Below, in pieces: positions 1 through 7,923 of a stretch of DNA of 64,000 nucleotides. The DNA is taken from NCBI RefSeq assembly GCF_000158095.2, contig NZ_CM011002.1:3009203-3073202 (forward strand), in the 5' to 3' direction. The stretch is from Roseibium alexandrii DFL-11 (GTDB lineage: Bacteria; Pseudomonadota; Alphaproteobacteria; Rhizobiales; Stappiaceae). The translations under genes and the position numbers were made by a program. Position 1 is the first letter of the stretch; the number at the start of each line of letters is the position of its first letter. Under the pieces are notes generated by a model. It ran no database searches and was not told the origin of the DNA. It worked only from the letters and a program-made list of their open reading frames with translations.

Positions 1-183
1 CCAGCCTTCAGCCAAATCGAACGTCGGAAAGTACGGAGGAATGGCAATCGCAACTTGCGACAGCGATATTTTAAAGACGATCAGAAACGGCGCGAGGAAG
101 AAAATCAGCAGCCAGAAATAAGGAACTGCAATCAGTCCCCAGCCGCCGATGCCCCGTTTGGATTTAGGTGCCGCTTTGCTCAT
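1..183 (-). CDS. potH: Putrescine/spermidine ABC transporter permease, N-terminal part (PotH-like), truncated by window edge
   Basis: Only the first 61 codons lie in the window. The protein opens with a short basic cytoplasmic stretch (MSKAAPKSKRGIGG) followed by one hydrophobic segment at about residues 15-40 (PYFWLLIFFLAPFLIVFKIS), as expected for the first membrane helix of a PotH/PotB-type permease. It starts 10 bp after the stop of potG on the same strand, so it is the third gene of a potF-potG-potH order. The role, inner-membrane channel subunit for putrescine-type polyamines, is inferred from family and operon position. The C-terminal EAA loop that would confirm the family is outside the window. 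Confidence 0.85.
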   Translation of the reverse strand, partial: MSKAAPKSKRGIGGWGLIAVPYFWLLIFFLAPFLIVFKISLSQVAIAIPPYFPTFDLAEGW

Positions 184-193
184 GCCGCCCTCC

Positions 194-1363
194 TCATCCG
201 GTCAGGATCACACCGGCGTCCCGGTCAAATGTCAGGATAACATTTTCATCCCACGTAATCGGGTTTTCGACCATACGCGAGATGTTGGCTTTGGTGGCAC
301 GTAAAATGTCATGATCGTCCTCACCAACCTTCGCGTGGAAGATGGAAACGTCGCCAAGATAGGCGATGTCCCAGACAATCCCACCGATCTGATTGGTCAC
401 GGAATCTTCTGGCTGCCCCTGCGAAATACGCATTTTCTCCGGCCGGATAGCATACCAGACCGTATCGCCAACCGAGGCGGATGTGGTCTGTTCCGTGTCA
501 ATGGCGAAGTCGCCAACGGCCGCTTGCATGCGGGTTCCGTTATCGCCTTTCTCCAGAACCTTTGCCTCAATCAAGTTCACATCGCCGATAAAGTCGGCAA
601 CAAACTTGGAGTTCGGCGCTTCGTAAATCTCGGAGGGCGTTGCCACTTGAACAAGCTCGCCGCGATCCATGACAGCGATCCGGTCGGCGACCGTCATTGC
701 TTCTTCCTGATCGTGCGTAACGATCAGGAACGTCATTTTCAAATCTTCCTGAAGCGCCATGAGCTCAAACTGCGTTTCCTCGCGCAGTTTGCGATCGAGT
801 GCGCCCAATGGTTCATCGAGCAGCAAGACCTTAGGCCGTTTTGCGAGAGACCGAGCCAGCGCGACGCGCTGCCGCTGGCCGCCGGACAACTGGTGCGGCT
901 TGCGCTTGGCGAATTGCTCAAGTTTGGTCAGCCGCAGCATTTCGGCGACCCGATCATCAATTTCCGTTTTCGAAAGGTTGTCCTGCTCCAGGCCGAACGC
1001 AATGTTCTTCTCAACGCTCATATGCGGGAAAAGCGCGTAGGACTGGAACATCATGTTGGACGGCCGCCGGAAAGGCGGAATGCCGGACAAGTCCTGGCCA
1101 TCCAGAAAGATCTCACCGGAGGTGGGCGTCTCGAACCCGGCGAGCATCCGCATCAACGTGGTCTTTCCGCAGCCGGACCCGCCAAGGAGCGCAAAGAACT
1201 CCCGCTTGTAGATCTTGAGTGAGAGATTGTTGACCGCGATGAAGTCACCAAACTTCTTGGTAACATTGCGAAATTCGATAAACGGCTTTTGTTCCGGATC
1301 TTCCCAGGGAACAAATTCGCGGCGCACTGGTCCGATCGTCTTTTTAGCCAAGGTATCCCCCAC
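194..1363 (-). CDS. potG: Putrescine/polyamine ABC transporter ATP-binding protein
   Basis: The 389-residue ATPase powers polyamine import at the cytoplasmic face. Visible motifs are Walker A GGSGCGKTT near residues 60-68, signature LSGGQRQR near 160, Walker B VLLLDEP near 180 and the switch histidine in IVTHDQEE. A C-terminal TOBE-like regulatory part (about 280-389, including WYAIRPEKMRIS) matches the PotA/PotG group. It lies between potF (65 bp upstream) and potH (10 bp downstream). The length is normal for PotG (about 375-390). The long antisense reading frame across it is a composition shadow. Substrate preference for putrescine over spermidine is inferred from the neighbouring puuA-like genes. 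Confidence 0.93.
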   Translation of the reverse strand: MGDTLAKKTIGPVRREFVPWEDPEQKPFIEFRNVTKKFGDFIAVNNLSLKIYKREFFALLGGSGCGKTTLMRMLAGFETPTSGEIFLDGQDLSGIPPFRRPSNMMFQSYALFPHMSVEKNIAFGLEQDNLSKTEIDDRVAEMLRLTKLEQFAKRKPHQLSGGQRQRVALARSLAKRPKVLLLDEPLGALDRKLREETQFELMALQEDLKMTFLIVTHDQEEAMTVADRIAVMDRGELVQVATPSEIYEAPNSKFVADFIGDVNLIEAKVLEKGDNGTRMQAAVGDFAIDTEQTTSASVGDTVWYAIRPEKMRISQGQPEDSVTNQIGGIVWDIAYLGDVSIFHAKVGEDDHDILRATKANISRMVENPITWDENVILTFDRDAGVILTG

Positions 1364-1390
1364 CCCACGAAGAACTGTGACACAAAAAGT

Positions 1391-1418
1391 CCACCGGACG
1401 GCAAGTGCCGTCCGGCGG
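1391..1418 (-). terminator. Stem-loop in the potF-potG gap, likely partial terminator/attenuator
   Basis: A 12-bp arm at 1391-1402 (ccaccggacggc) pairs with 1407-1418 (gccgtccggcgg) around a 4-nt loop, with one mismatch. Read on the minus strand the stem is followed by a CTTTTTG run, which fits an intrinsic terminator. It sits after potF and before potG, so it probably lowers expression of the ATPase and permease relative to the binding protein or protects the potF 3' end. A similar arrangement follows choX in this window. Confidence 0.7.
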
Positions 1419-1428
1419 TTGTCTTGGG

Positions 1429-2523
1429 TTACTGTCCGCTTTTCACAGAAGTCCAGGACCGTGTCACAACGCGGTTCACCTTCGGCGGGTAGGACGTCAC
1501 GGTGTAGAGGTTTTCAACAGCCTCTGCCGGCGGATAAATCGCCGGATCGCCAATGACATCGTCATTCAGCATTTCTTGAGAGGCCTTGTTGCCGTTTGCG
1601 TAATAAACGTAGTTCGAGGCCTTCGCCATCACATCCGGGCGCATGATGTAGTTCAGGAATTCATGCGCTTCCTCTTTGTTTTTTGCGTCTGCCGGGATCG
1701 CCATCTGGTCGAACCACATCAGCGCGCCCTCTTTCGGAATGGCATATTCAACGGTAACACCGTTGTCGGCCTCTGCTGCGCGGTCACGGGCCTGTAGAAC
1801 GTCGCCAGACCAACCGACGGCCAAGCAGATGTCGCCATTTGCTAGCGCGTTAATGTACTCCGAGGAGTGGAATTTCTGGACATAGGGCCGGACCGATTTC
1901 AAAAGCTCGGTCGCTTTTTCGATGTCGCCCGTGTCCTTGCTGTCCGGGTCCAGTCCAAGATAGTTCAGCGCAGCCGGGAACAATTCGGTCGGCGCGTCAA
2001 GAACATGGATACCGCATTCTTGGAGTTTCGCGGCATTTTCCGGCTTGAACAAGAGGTCCCAGCTGTCGACCGGCGCGTCTTCGCCAAGTGCAGCCTTTAC
2101 CTTTTCGACATTGTATCCGAGGCCAGTGGTGCCCCACATGTAATTGATAGAGTAAGCGTTGTCCGGGTCGTATTTGGCAACCCGCGCTTCGATATCAGAC
2201 CACATGTTCCCGATATTGCTCAGCTTGGATTCGTCGAGTTTGTCGAAGACACCTGCCTGGATTTGACGTGACAGGAATGTGCCGGTCGGGACCACAACAT
2301 CATACCCCGTGCCGCCTGCTAGAAGCTTGGTCTCAAGCACTTCGTTGGAGTCAAACACATCATAGACGACGTTGATGCCGGTTTCCTTGGTGAAGTCTTC
2401 CAGGATCGACTCATCGATATAGTCGGACCAGTTGTAGACATTGACCGTACGGTCTTGAGCAAGTGCAGCCCCACCCAGAACACTGAGTGAAGTCACAGCG
2501 AGAAGCATAGTCTTGAGTTTCAT
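1429..2523 (-). CDS. potF: Periplasmic putrescine-binding protein
   Basis: The 364-residue protein captures polyamines in the periplasm and delivers them to the PotG/PotH transporter. It begins with a clear Sec signal (MKLKTMLLAVTSLSVLGGAALA, cleavage near residue 22) followed by RTVNVYNWSDYIDESILEDF, the typical start of mature PotF/PotD proteins. The NWSDYI motif is characteristic of polyamine-binding proteins. It is first in the pot run, 171 bp downstream of the puuA-like gene on the same strand, so it may be co-transcribed with it or have its own promoter. Length is normal for PotF (about 365-370). Confidence 0.93.
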   Translation of the reverse strand: MKLKTMLLAVTSLSVLGGAALAQDRTVNVYNWSDYIDESILEDFTKETGINVVYDVFDSNEVLETKLLAGGTGYDVVVPTGTFLSRQIQAGVFDKLDESKLSNIGNMWSDIEARVAKYDPDNAYSINYMWGTTGLGYNVEKVKAALGEDAPVDSWDLLFKPENAAKLQECGIHVLDAPTELFPAALNYLGLDPDSKDTGDIEKATELLKSVRPYVQKFHSSEYINALANGDICLAVGWSGDVLQARDRAAEADNGVTVEYAIPKEGALMWFDQMAIPADAKNKEEAHEFLNYIMRPDVMAKASNYVYYANGNKASQEMLNDDVIGDPAIYPPAEAVENLYTVTSYPPKVNRVVTRSWTSVKSGQ

Positions 2524-2694
2524 ATTCGTGTTCCCCTGTTTTGTTTCGGAGGACGTTGACCGTCATCTTTTTGCAAACGGCAGCAACCGTTTGCGGTTCC
2601 CTTTGGTCTGACGCGAACTTTGCCATGCACGTTTTTTTTGTCCAGAGTCGATTTTGGGCAAGCATGCTCAGGTTATGTTCGTTTTTCGACTTTC

Positions 2695-4083
2695 TTACAG
2701 ATACGTCTGTCGTTCGAGTGAAGAAATTTCACGGCCAAACTCGTTCAGTTCTTCCCGTTTGATTTCCGTAAGCACCTTGTGCATTTCCGGTCCTACAGCC
2801 TTTTTCATCAGCTTCGAGGCCTCAAAGGCGTCGATCGCTTCGTCCATCCAAGGTGTCAGGCGCTTTTTTCGCTTTTCATAAGCGTTGCCGGTCACAGCAG
2901 CAGGCGGATCCTTCTTGAGACGAAGCCCCTCCATCATACCTGCAAGGATCCCGGTGAGAACCAGATATGGATTGGCATCCGCCCCAGCAATCCGGTGCTC
3001 CACGCGCGCGGCCTCTGGAGAAGAAGCGGGGACCCGCAGAGCTACAGAGCGGTTGTCAAAGCCCCAGCAGATTGATGCCGGAGCATAAGACCCAGGCTGC
3101 ATGCGCCGGAACCCGTTGAAGGTTGAAATGAAAAGCAACAGCGCTTCCGGCATTGTCTTCAACAGGCCGTTGATGGCGTAGCCTAACCGCTCGCTTCCGT
3201 GTTCCGGGCACGCAAATAGATTGCCTTTGTCATCCTCCATGGAGACATGCACATGCATACCGTTGCCCGGCCATTCCACATAGGGCTTGGCCATGAAGGA
3301 CGCCTTGAGCTCGTGCTTGCGTGCGACGCCAGCCACAAGGCGGCGCAGCAGCACCACGTCGTCAGCCGCCAAGAGTGGATTGTTCCTATGATGCAGGTTC
3401 AGTTCAAACTGCCCGGGTGCTGCTTCGGACACAGCAGCATCTGCGGGAATGCCCTGAGCCTCGCAAGCTCTGCGCAAGTCATCAACCACGGGCAAAAGCG
3501 CTTCCAGATCGGACAGCGCATACATGTTCTGCCGCGCCGGCCCGAGATGGGTCGAAAACAAGGGCTTTGGCTGCTCGGTCCAATCCCCGTCACTTTCCTC
3601 GAAAAGATAAAACTCCAGCTCAAAGGCACATGTGGCTGAGACGCCGAACTCTTCTTTCATCTGCGCCACTGTGTTTTCAAGCACATGCCGCGGATCAGCG
3701 AGGAACGGTCCGCCATCGCGATTGTACATCGACAACAGCACCTGAGCAGTCTTGCGATCCGCCCACGGAACTAGCTTCAAAGATTCCGGAATTGGCCAGC
3801 AAACACCGTCCTTGTCGCCAGTTTCCAGGTGCATACCGGTCGCTTCGACTTCCCGTCCCCACACGTCCAGCCCAAACAGGGAATACGGAAACGCGACGCC
3901 GCCTTCGAAGACTTTCGCCAGCGCTTTTCCGGGCAACCATTTTCCGCGAAGCACCCCGTTCGTATCCGGCAGAACCACTTCGAGTGTATCCAAGTCTGGA
4001 TGTTCTTCCAAAAAGGCTTCGAAAGCCGACTTCCAACCGGGCTCCGCCGGATGTTCCAGAATCTGGTGAGGAAGCTCGTTCAT
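2695..4083 (-). CDS. puuA: Glutamine synthetase family enzyme, probable gamma-glutamylputrescine synthetase (copy 1)
   Basis: This 462-residue member of the glutamine synthetase superfamily probably ligates glutamate to putrescine, the first step of the Puu pathway. N-terminal beta-grasp features (DTLEVVLPDTNGVLRGKWLP) and catalytic-domain motifs are visible: FELEFYLFE (metal ligands), GNGMHVHVSM near 265 and PGSYAPASICWGFDNRSVALRVP near 325-350. It is clearly shorter and different from GlnA and lacks the adenylylation loop. It stands upstream of potFGH on the minus strand and diverges from a GntR regulator across 110 bp that contain a GTGATCAC site. A second homologue lies at 5.1 kb; the two differ and may have different amine substrates. 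Confidence 0.82.
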   Translation of the reverse strand: MNELPHQILEHPAEPGWKSAFEAFLEEHPDLDTLEVVLPDTNGVLRGKWLPGKALAKVFEGGVAFPYSLFGLDVWGREVEATGMHLETGDKDGVCWPIPESLKLVPWADRKTAQVLLSMYNRDGGPFLADPRHVLENTVAQMKEEFGVSATCAFELEFYLFEESDGDWTEQPKPLFSTHLGPARQNMYALSDLEALLPVVDDLRRACEAQGIPADAAVSEAAPGQFELNLHHRNNPLLAADDVVLLRRLVAGVARKHELKASFMAKPYVEWPGNGMHVHVSMEDDKGNLFACPEHGSERLGYAINGLLKTMPEALLLFISTFNGFRRMQPGSYAPASICWGFDNRSVALRVPASSPEAARVEHRIAGADANPYLVLTGILAGMMEGLRLKKDPPAAVTGNAYEKRKKRLTPWMDEAIDAFEASKLMKKAVGPEMHKVLTEIKREELNEFGREISSLERQTYL

Positions 4084-4153
4084 TTACGTCCTGTGTTTCT
4101 GCTGGCCTTGCTGGTTCTTTGGACCGCCAGCTTATGATTGCGATATTGGAAAA

Positions 4154-4167
4154 AATGTGATCACTTT
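4154..4167. promoter_or_regulatory. Probable operator of the GntR regulator (imperfect palindrome)
   Basis: The core GTGATCAC at 4157-4164 lies between the divergent puuA copy 1 and gntR genes, 30 bp before the gntR start. Flanking A-rich and T-rich bases (AA at 4154-4155, TT at 4166-4167) extend the symmetry with one mismatched pair. The same core sits in a perfect 18-bp palindrome on the other side of gntR (4961-4978). GntR/FCD proteins bind short palindromes, so autoregulation and control of puuA are inferred. Confidence 0.6.
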
Positions 4168-4193
4168 CCACATAGACTGTCAAGACAATCGCG

Positions 4194-4940
4194 ATGAAAT
4201 CGCAAAAGCAGCATGCAAGGATATCACTATTGCCGGTCCGGCGCTCTGCACTCAATGCTGGTCCTGAAAAGACCCAAACGACCGCTTCAGCGCGCAGCGC
4301 CACCCGCGATCAAGTGGATATCGCTGTGCGGTCTGGCCTGCTGACCGGACGGTTTATTCCCGGAAAGGCGGTAACCCTGCGGGGCCTTGCAGCAGAGCTT
4401 GGGGTCAGCCCGATGCCGGTGCGCGAGGTGCTTCAACGGTTGGCTGCCGAAAACGCGCTTGAAGTCAAACCCAATGGGCGCATCCAGGTTCCGGACATGA
4501 CACCGGAGCGGTTTGACGAGGTGTTGATGGCCCGTCTCCTGCTCGAGCCGGAACTGTCCGTACGCGCCATGCCCCGCCTTAGTTCTGACGACATTGCAGA
4601 ACTGAGGAGCATTGATGACGACATTGACGTGCGACTGAATTCTGGTGACGCCGAAGCCTATATGCGGCTGAACCACGCCTTTCATTTCCATATCTACCGA
4701 GCGTCCGGCTCCCGTGTTTTATTGCCGCTGATCGATAGTCTCTGGCTCCAGTTCGCCCCCTTCATGCGTACCGTTTACGGGCGTGTTGGCACAGTGAATT
4801 TGATCGACCAGCACAAGGCCGCCATTCATGCGATCGAGATGCAAGATGCCGCAGCATTGAAAGAAGCAATCACGGCAGACATCGCTGATGGCATGGGTCT
4901 CCTTGGCCGGGAAATTCTCCAAGGCGAAGAGCCCAGTTGA
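4194..4940 (+). CDS. GntR family transcriptional regulator, FCD (FadR-type) subfamily
   Basis: The 248-residue regulator has an N-terminal winged helix-turn-helix at about residues 38-105 (LRGLAAELGVSPMPVREVLQRLAAENAL is the core region) and an all-helical FCD effector domain thereafter. The metal/ligand-type histidines in LNHAFHFHIYRASG and DQHKAAIHAIE are present. It lies between two divergently placed puuA-like genes, and palindromes with the core GTGATCAC occur just upstream and just downstream of it. It most likely responds to a polyamine-derived or acidic ligand and controls both flanking transcription units; the ligand is not evident. The first ~35 residues are low-complexity, so a later start is possible. 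Confidence 0.85.
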   Translation: MKSQKQHARISLLPVRRSALNAGPEKTQTTASARSATRDQVDIAVRSGLLTGRFIPGKAVTLRGLAAELGVSPMPVREVLQRLAAENALEVKPNGRIQVPDMTPERFDEVLMARLLLEPELSVRAMPRLSSDDIAELRSIDDDIDVRLNSGDAEAYMRLNHAFHFHIYRASGSRVLLPLIDSLWLQFAPFMRTVYGRVGTVNLIDQHKAAIHAIEMQDAAALKEAITADIADGMGLLGREILQGEEPS

Positions 4941-4960
4941 TCCCGGCTCAACCTTGTGTC

Positions 4961-4978
4961 ATTTTGTGATCACAAAAT
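4961..4978. promoter_or_regulatory. Perfect 18-bp palindrome, probable GntR operator
   Basis: ATTTTGTGATCACAAAAT is exactly self-complementary over 18 bp. It lies 20 bp after the gntR stop and about 100 bp before the GTG start of puuA copy 2. Its core GTGATCAC recurs at 4157-4164. The symmetry and placement fit an operator for the dimeric GntR protein encoded between the two sites. There is no following T-run or GC-rich stem, so a terminator is unlikely. Confidence 0.7.
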
Positions 4979-5079
4979 AGTCCTGACGGCATTTAGATAG
5001 AGCATGAACAGCAGCAATTTCGTGATTTTCACGGCTGTTCGGTTCCGCCGATCACGGACAAAAATCTCTGGAGCCTCGC

Positions 5080-6486
5080 GTGACTGATACCCCACCTGCC
5101 AATTCGACCCCGCACAAGGAAGAAAGCCTCCGCGGCGTTTCAGATGTTGATGCCGCGCGGGATTGGCTCAACCATCGGAACATTCAGGATATCGAGTGCA
5201 TCGTTCCGGACCTGGCGGGCGTTGCCCGGGGCAAGATGATGCCGACGGAAAAATTCTTTTCCGGCCCTGTCATGACCATGCCTGCCTCGATCTTTGCGCA
5301 GACGATCTCCGGCGACTATCCGGAAGACGACGAGCGCTTCCAACACAATCCGACTGACGGCGACCTCTATTTCCGCGCCGACTATTCAACGCTGACGACA
5401 GTCCCCTGGGAAAGCGATCCGACGGCACAGCTCATTCATGATGCTTACACCCGCGAGGGGGCACCTGTTGAAACCGCCCCACGCAACGTCCTGAGGCATA
5501 TTCTCAAGCTCTACGACGACAAAGGCTGGCAGCCGGTTGTCGCCCCCGAGATCGAATTCTATCTGGTCCGGCCCAACACCGATCCCGACTATCCGCTGGA
5601 ACCGCCGACAGGCCGCTCCGGCCGTCCTGAGGTCGGCCGTCAGTCCTATTCGATTTCAGCCCTTAACGAATTCGACGACTTGATCGACGATATCTATGAC
5701 CTGTCCGAACAGCAGGGTCTGGAAATAGACACGATGATCCATGAGGAAGGCGCTGCGCAGATGGAAATCAATCTGCGTCACGGCAATCCCCTGGAGCTCG
5801 CAGATCAGGTTTTCCTGTTTAAGCGCACCATCCGTGAAGCCGCGCTGCGGCATGAGATGTATGCGACCTTCATGTCGAAACCGATGTCGAACCAGCCCGG
5901 GTCGGCGATGCACATCCACCAATCGGTGCTCGACAAGGAAACCGGTAAGAACATCTTTGCCGGCGAGAACGGCATGGAAACGGAGGCGTTTCTATCCTTC
6001 ATTGCCGGGCATCAGGTGTATCTGCCGCAAGTCACGCCAATCATGGCGCCGTTCGTGAATTCCTACCGCCGGTTCTCCAAAACCTCGACCTCGCCGGTCA
6101 ACGTGTACTGGGGCTATGACAATCGGACGGTCGGGCTGCGCGTGCCGTATTCAAGTCCGGATGCGCGGCGCCTGGAAAACCGTATCCCGGGCTCTGACGC
6201 AAACCCGTACCTTGCAATCGCGGCATCTCTTGCCTGCGGCTATCTCGGGATCGTCAAGGGTCTGAAGCCGGATGCCCCGCGTATGGATGATTGCACCGAG
6301 CTCACCAAGTCCCTGCCGCGCGGTTTGCCAGAAGCTCTTACGTTGTTCGAAAACTCGGAAGACATGATCGAGGTTTTCGGAGAGAAGTTCGTCGCGACCT
6401 ACCGCGCCATCAAATACGAAGAGTTCGAAACCTTCATGTCGGTGATCAGCCCGTGGGAACGGGAATATCTTCTGCTGAACGTGTGA
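5080..6486 (+). CDS. puuA: Glutamine synthetase family enzyme, probable gamma-glutamylpolyamine synthetase (copy 2)
   Basis: The 468-residue protein has the glutamine synthetase fold. An N-terminal domain contains IECIVPDLAGVARGKMMP (residues ~36-53), and the catalytic domain shows APEIEFYLV, EEGAAQMEINL, GSAMHIHQSV and NVYWGYDNRTVGLRVPYSS. The start is a GTG with a weak GGAG about 10 nt upstream; no ATG lies at the domain edge. It is followed 26 bp later by a class III aminotransferase on the same strand, suggesting an operon for amine breakdown. It is not a close duplicate of copy 1, so substrate division (for example putrescine versus other amines) is possible. The exact substrate is inferred from context. 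Confidence 0.82.
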   Translation: MTDTPPANSTPHKEESLRGVSDVDAARDWLNHRNIQDIECIVPDLAGVARGKMMPTEKFFSGPVMTMPASIFAQTISGDYPEDDERFQHNPTDGDLYFRADYSTLTTVPWESDPTAQLIHDAYTREGAPVETAPRNVLRHILKLYDDKGWQPVVAPEIEFYLVRPNTDPDYPLEPPTGRSGRPEVGRQSYSISALNEFDDLIDDIYDLSEQQGLEIDTMIHEEGAAQMEINLRHGNPLELADQVFLFKRTIREAALRHEMYATFMSKPMSNQPGSAMHIHQSVLDKETGKNIFAGENGMETEAFLSFIAGHQVYLPQVTPIMAPFVNSYRRFSKTSTSPVNVYWGYDNRTVGLRVPYSSPDARRLENRIPGSDANPYLAIAASLACGYLGIVKGLKPDAPRMDDCTELTKSLPRGLPEALTLFENSEDMIEVFGEKFVATYRAIKYEEFETFMSVISPWEREYLLLNV

Positions 6487-6512
6487 TTGACCTTCTTCCG
6501 GAGCATCCTTTT

Positions 6513-7907
6513 ATGACTGCCCATTCCAACATCTATCCGACCAAGGCGCTTCAGGAACTGGACGCCGCACACCATTGGCATCCGTTTTCGGACATGAAAT
6601 CGCTTAATGCCGAAGGCAGCCGGGTGATCACCAGCGCAGATGGTGTCTGGTTGACGGATTCAAACGGCAACAAGATTCTCGATGGCATGGCCGGGCTCTG
6701 GTGCGTGCAGGTCGGCCATGGCCGCTCGGAAATCACCGAAGCTGTGACCAAACAAATGAACGAGCTGGCCTATTACAACACGTTCTTCAAGACGACCCAC
6801 CCACCCGCAATCGCTTTGTCGGAAAAGCTCGCCAAGCTCGCGCCCGATCACATCAACACCGTGTTCTACTGCTCGTCCGGCTCGGAAGCGAACGACACTG
6901 TGTTCCGCATGGTGCGCACCTATTGGGACAAGATGGGCAAGCGGGACAAGAAGGTGATCATCGGCCGCTGGAACGGCTATCACGGTTCGACCCTCGCCGG
7001 TACCAGCCTTGGCGGCATGAAAGCCATGCACGCACAAGGGGATCTGCCTGTTTCCGGTGTCCACCATATCGACCAGCCCTACTGGTTTGGCGAAGGACAG
7101 GACATGAGCCCCGAAAACTTCGGCGTTCATGTGGCCCGCAAACTTGAGGAAGCCATCGATCAGATTGGCGAGGACAAGGTCGCGGCCTTCATTGCAGAAC
7201 CCATCCAGGGTGCGGGTGGCGTTATCATCCCGCCAGAAACTTACTGGCCTGAAGTCAAGCGCATCCTTGAGGAGCGCGACATTCTGTTTGTGTCTGATGA
7301 AGTCATTTGCGGCTTTGGCCGGTTGGGTGAATGGTTCGGATCCTCCTACTACGGCGTGAAGCCAGATCTAATGCCGATCGCCAAAGGCCTGACGTCCGGC
7401 TATCTGCCGATGGGTGGTGTTCTGGTCTCTGACCGCGTCGTGGAGGGCTTGATGCTGGCAGGGGATGACTTCAACCACGGCTATACCTATTCCGGACATC
7501 CGGTTTGTGCCGCAGCTGCGCTCGCAAATCTGGAGATCATTGAACGCGACGGCCTGGTGGACCGGGTCAAGACCGATATTGGTCCGTACCTCAAGGAACG
7601 CTGGCTAAAACTTGGCGAGCATGAGCTCGTAGGCGAAGCCCGCATGACGGGGTTGGTTGGCGCTCTGGAATTGGTGCCGGACAAAAAGAACCCGACCAAG
7701 AAATTCTCCGATGTCGGCGTGCCCGGCACCCTGTGCCGCGATGTTTCGTTTGAGCATGGGATGGTGATGCGCGCCGTTCGTGACAGCATGATCATCTCAC
7801 CGCCTTTGGTGCTGTCTCACGAAGAGGCAGATCATCTTGTCGCAACTGCGGAAAAAACGCTGAACGATACCTATCGCATCTTGAAGCGCGATGGGTGGAT
7901 GGGCTGA
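6513..7907 (+). CDS. spuC: Class III PLP aminotransferase, probable putrescine/polyamine-pyruvate aminotransferase
   Basis: This 464-residue fold-type I aminotransferase probably transfers the terminal amino group of putrescine or a related omega-amine to pyruvate. Motifs: MAGLWCVQVGHG near residue 55, SSGSEANDTVFRMVR near 120-134, GYHGSTLAGTSLGG near 155, DEVICGFGRLGEWFG near 260, and the PLP lysine in IAKGLTSGYLPMGG near 290. An open frame extends further upstream but overlaps puuA; the ATG at 6513, with CCGGAG 10-16 nt before it, gives the family-typical N terminus (ALQELDAAHHWHPFSDMK). It is a homologue of the aminotransferase at 56.7-58.0 kb. The symbol follows the Pseudomonas spuC naming; substrate is inferred from context. 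Confidence 0.82.
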   Translation: MTAHSNIYPTKALQELDAAHHWHPFSDMKSLNAEGSRVITSADGVWLTDSNGNKILDGMAGLWCVQVGHGRSEITEAVTKQMNELAYYNTFFKTTHPPAIALSEKLAKLAPDHINTVFYCSSGSEANDTVFRMVRTYWDKMGKRDKKVIIGRWNGYHGSTLAGTSLGGMKAMHAQGDLPVSGVHHIDQPYWFGEGQDMSPENFGVHVARKLEEAIDQIGEDKVAAFIAEPIQGAGGVIIPPETYWPEVKRILEERDILFVSDEVICGFGRLGEWFGSSYYGVKPDLMPIAKGLTSGYLPMGGVLVSDRVVEGLMLAGDDFNHGYTYSGHPVCAAAALANLEIIERDGLVDRVKTDIGPYLKERWLKLGEHELVGEARMTGLVGALELVPDKKNPTKKFSDVGVPGTLCRDVSFEHGMVMRAVRDSMIISPPLVLSHEEADHLVATAEKTLNDTYRILKRDGWMG

Positions 7908-7923
7908 CACCATCGGGCAGGCT

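Noticed and set aside
311..1222. Long plus-strand reading frame of about 300 codons across potG
   Set aside because: It is antisense to a clear ATPase gene with all ABC motifs, and the translation has no recognisable domain; a composition effect.
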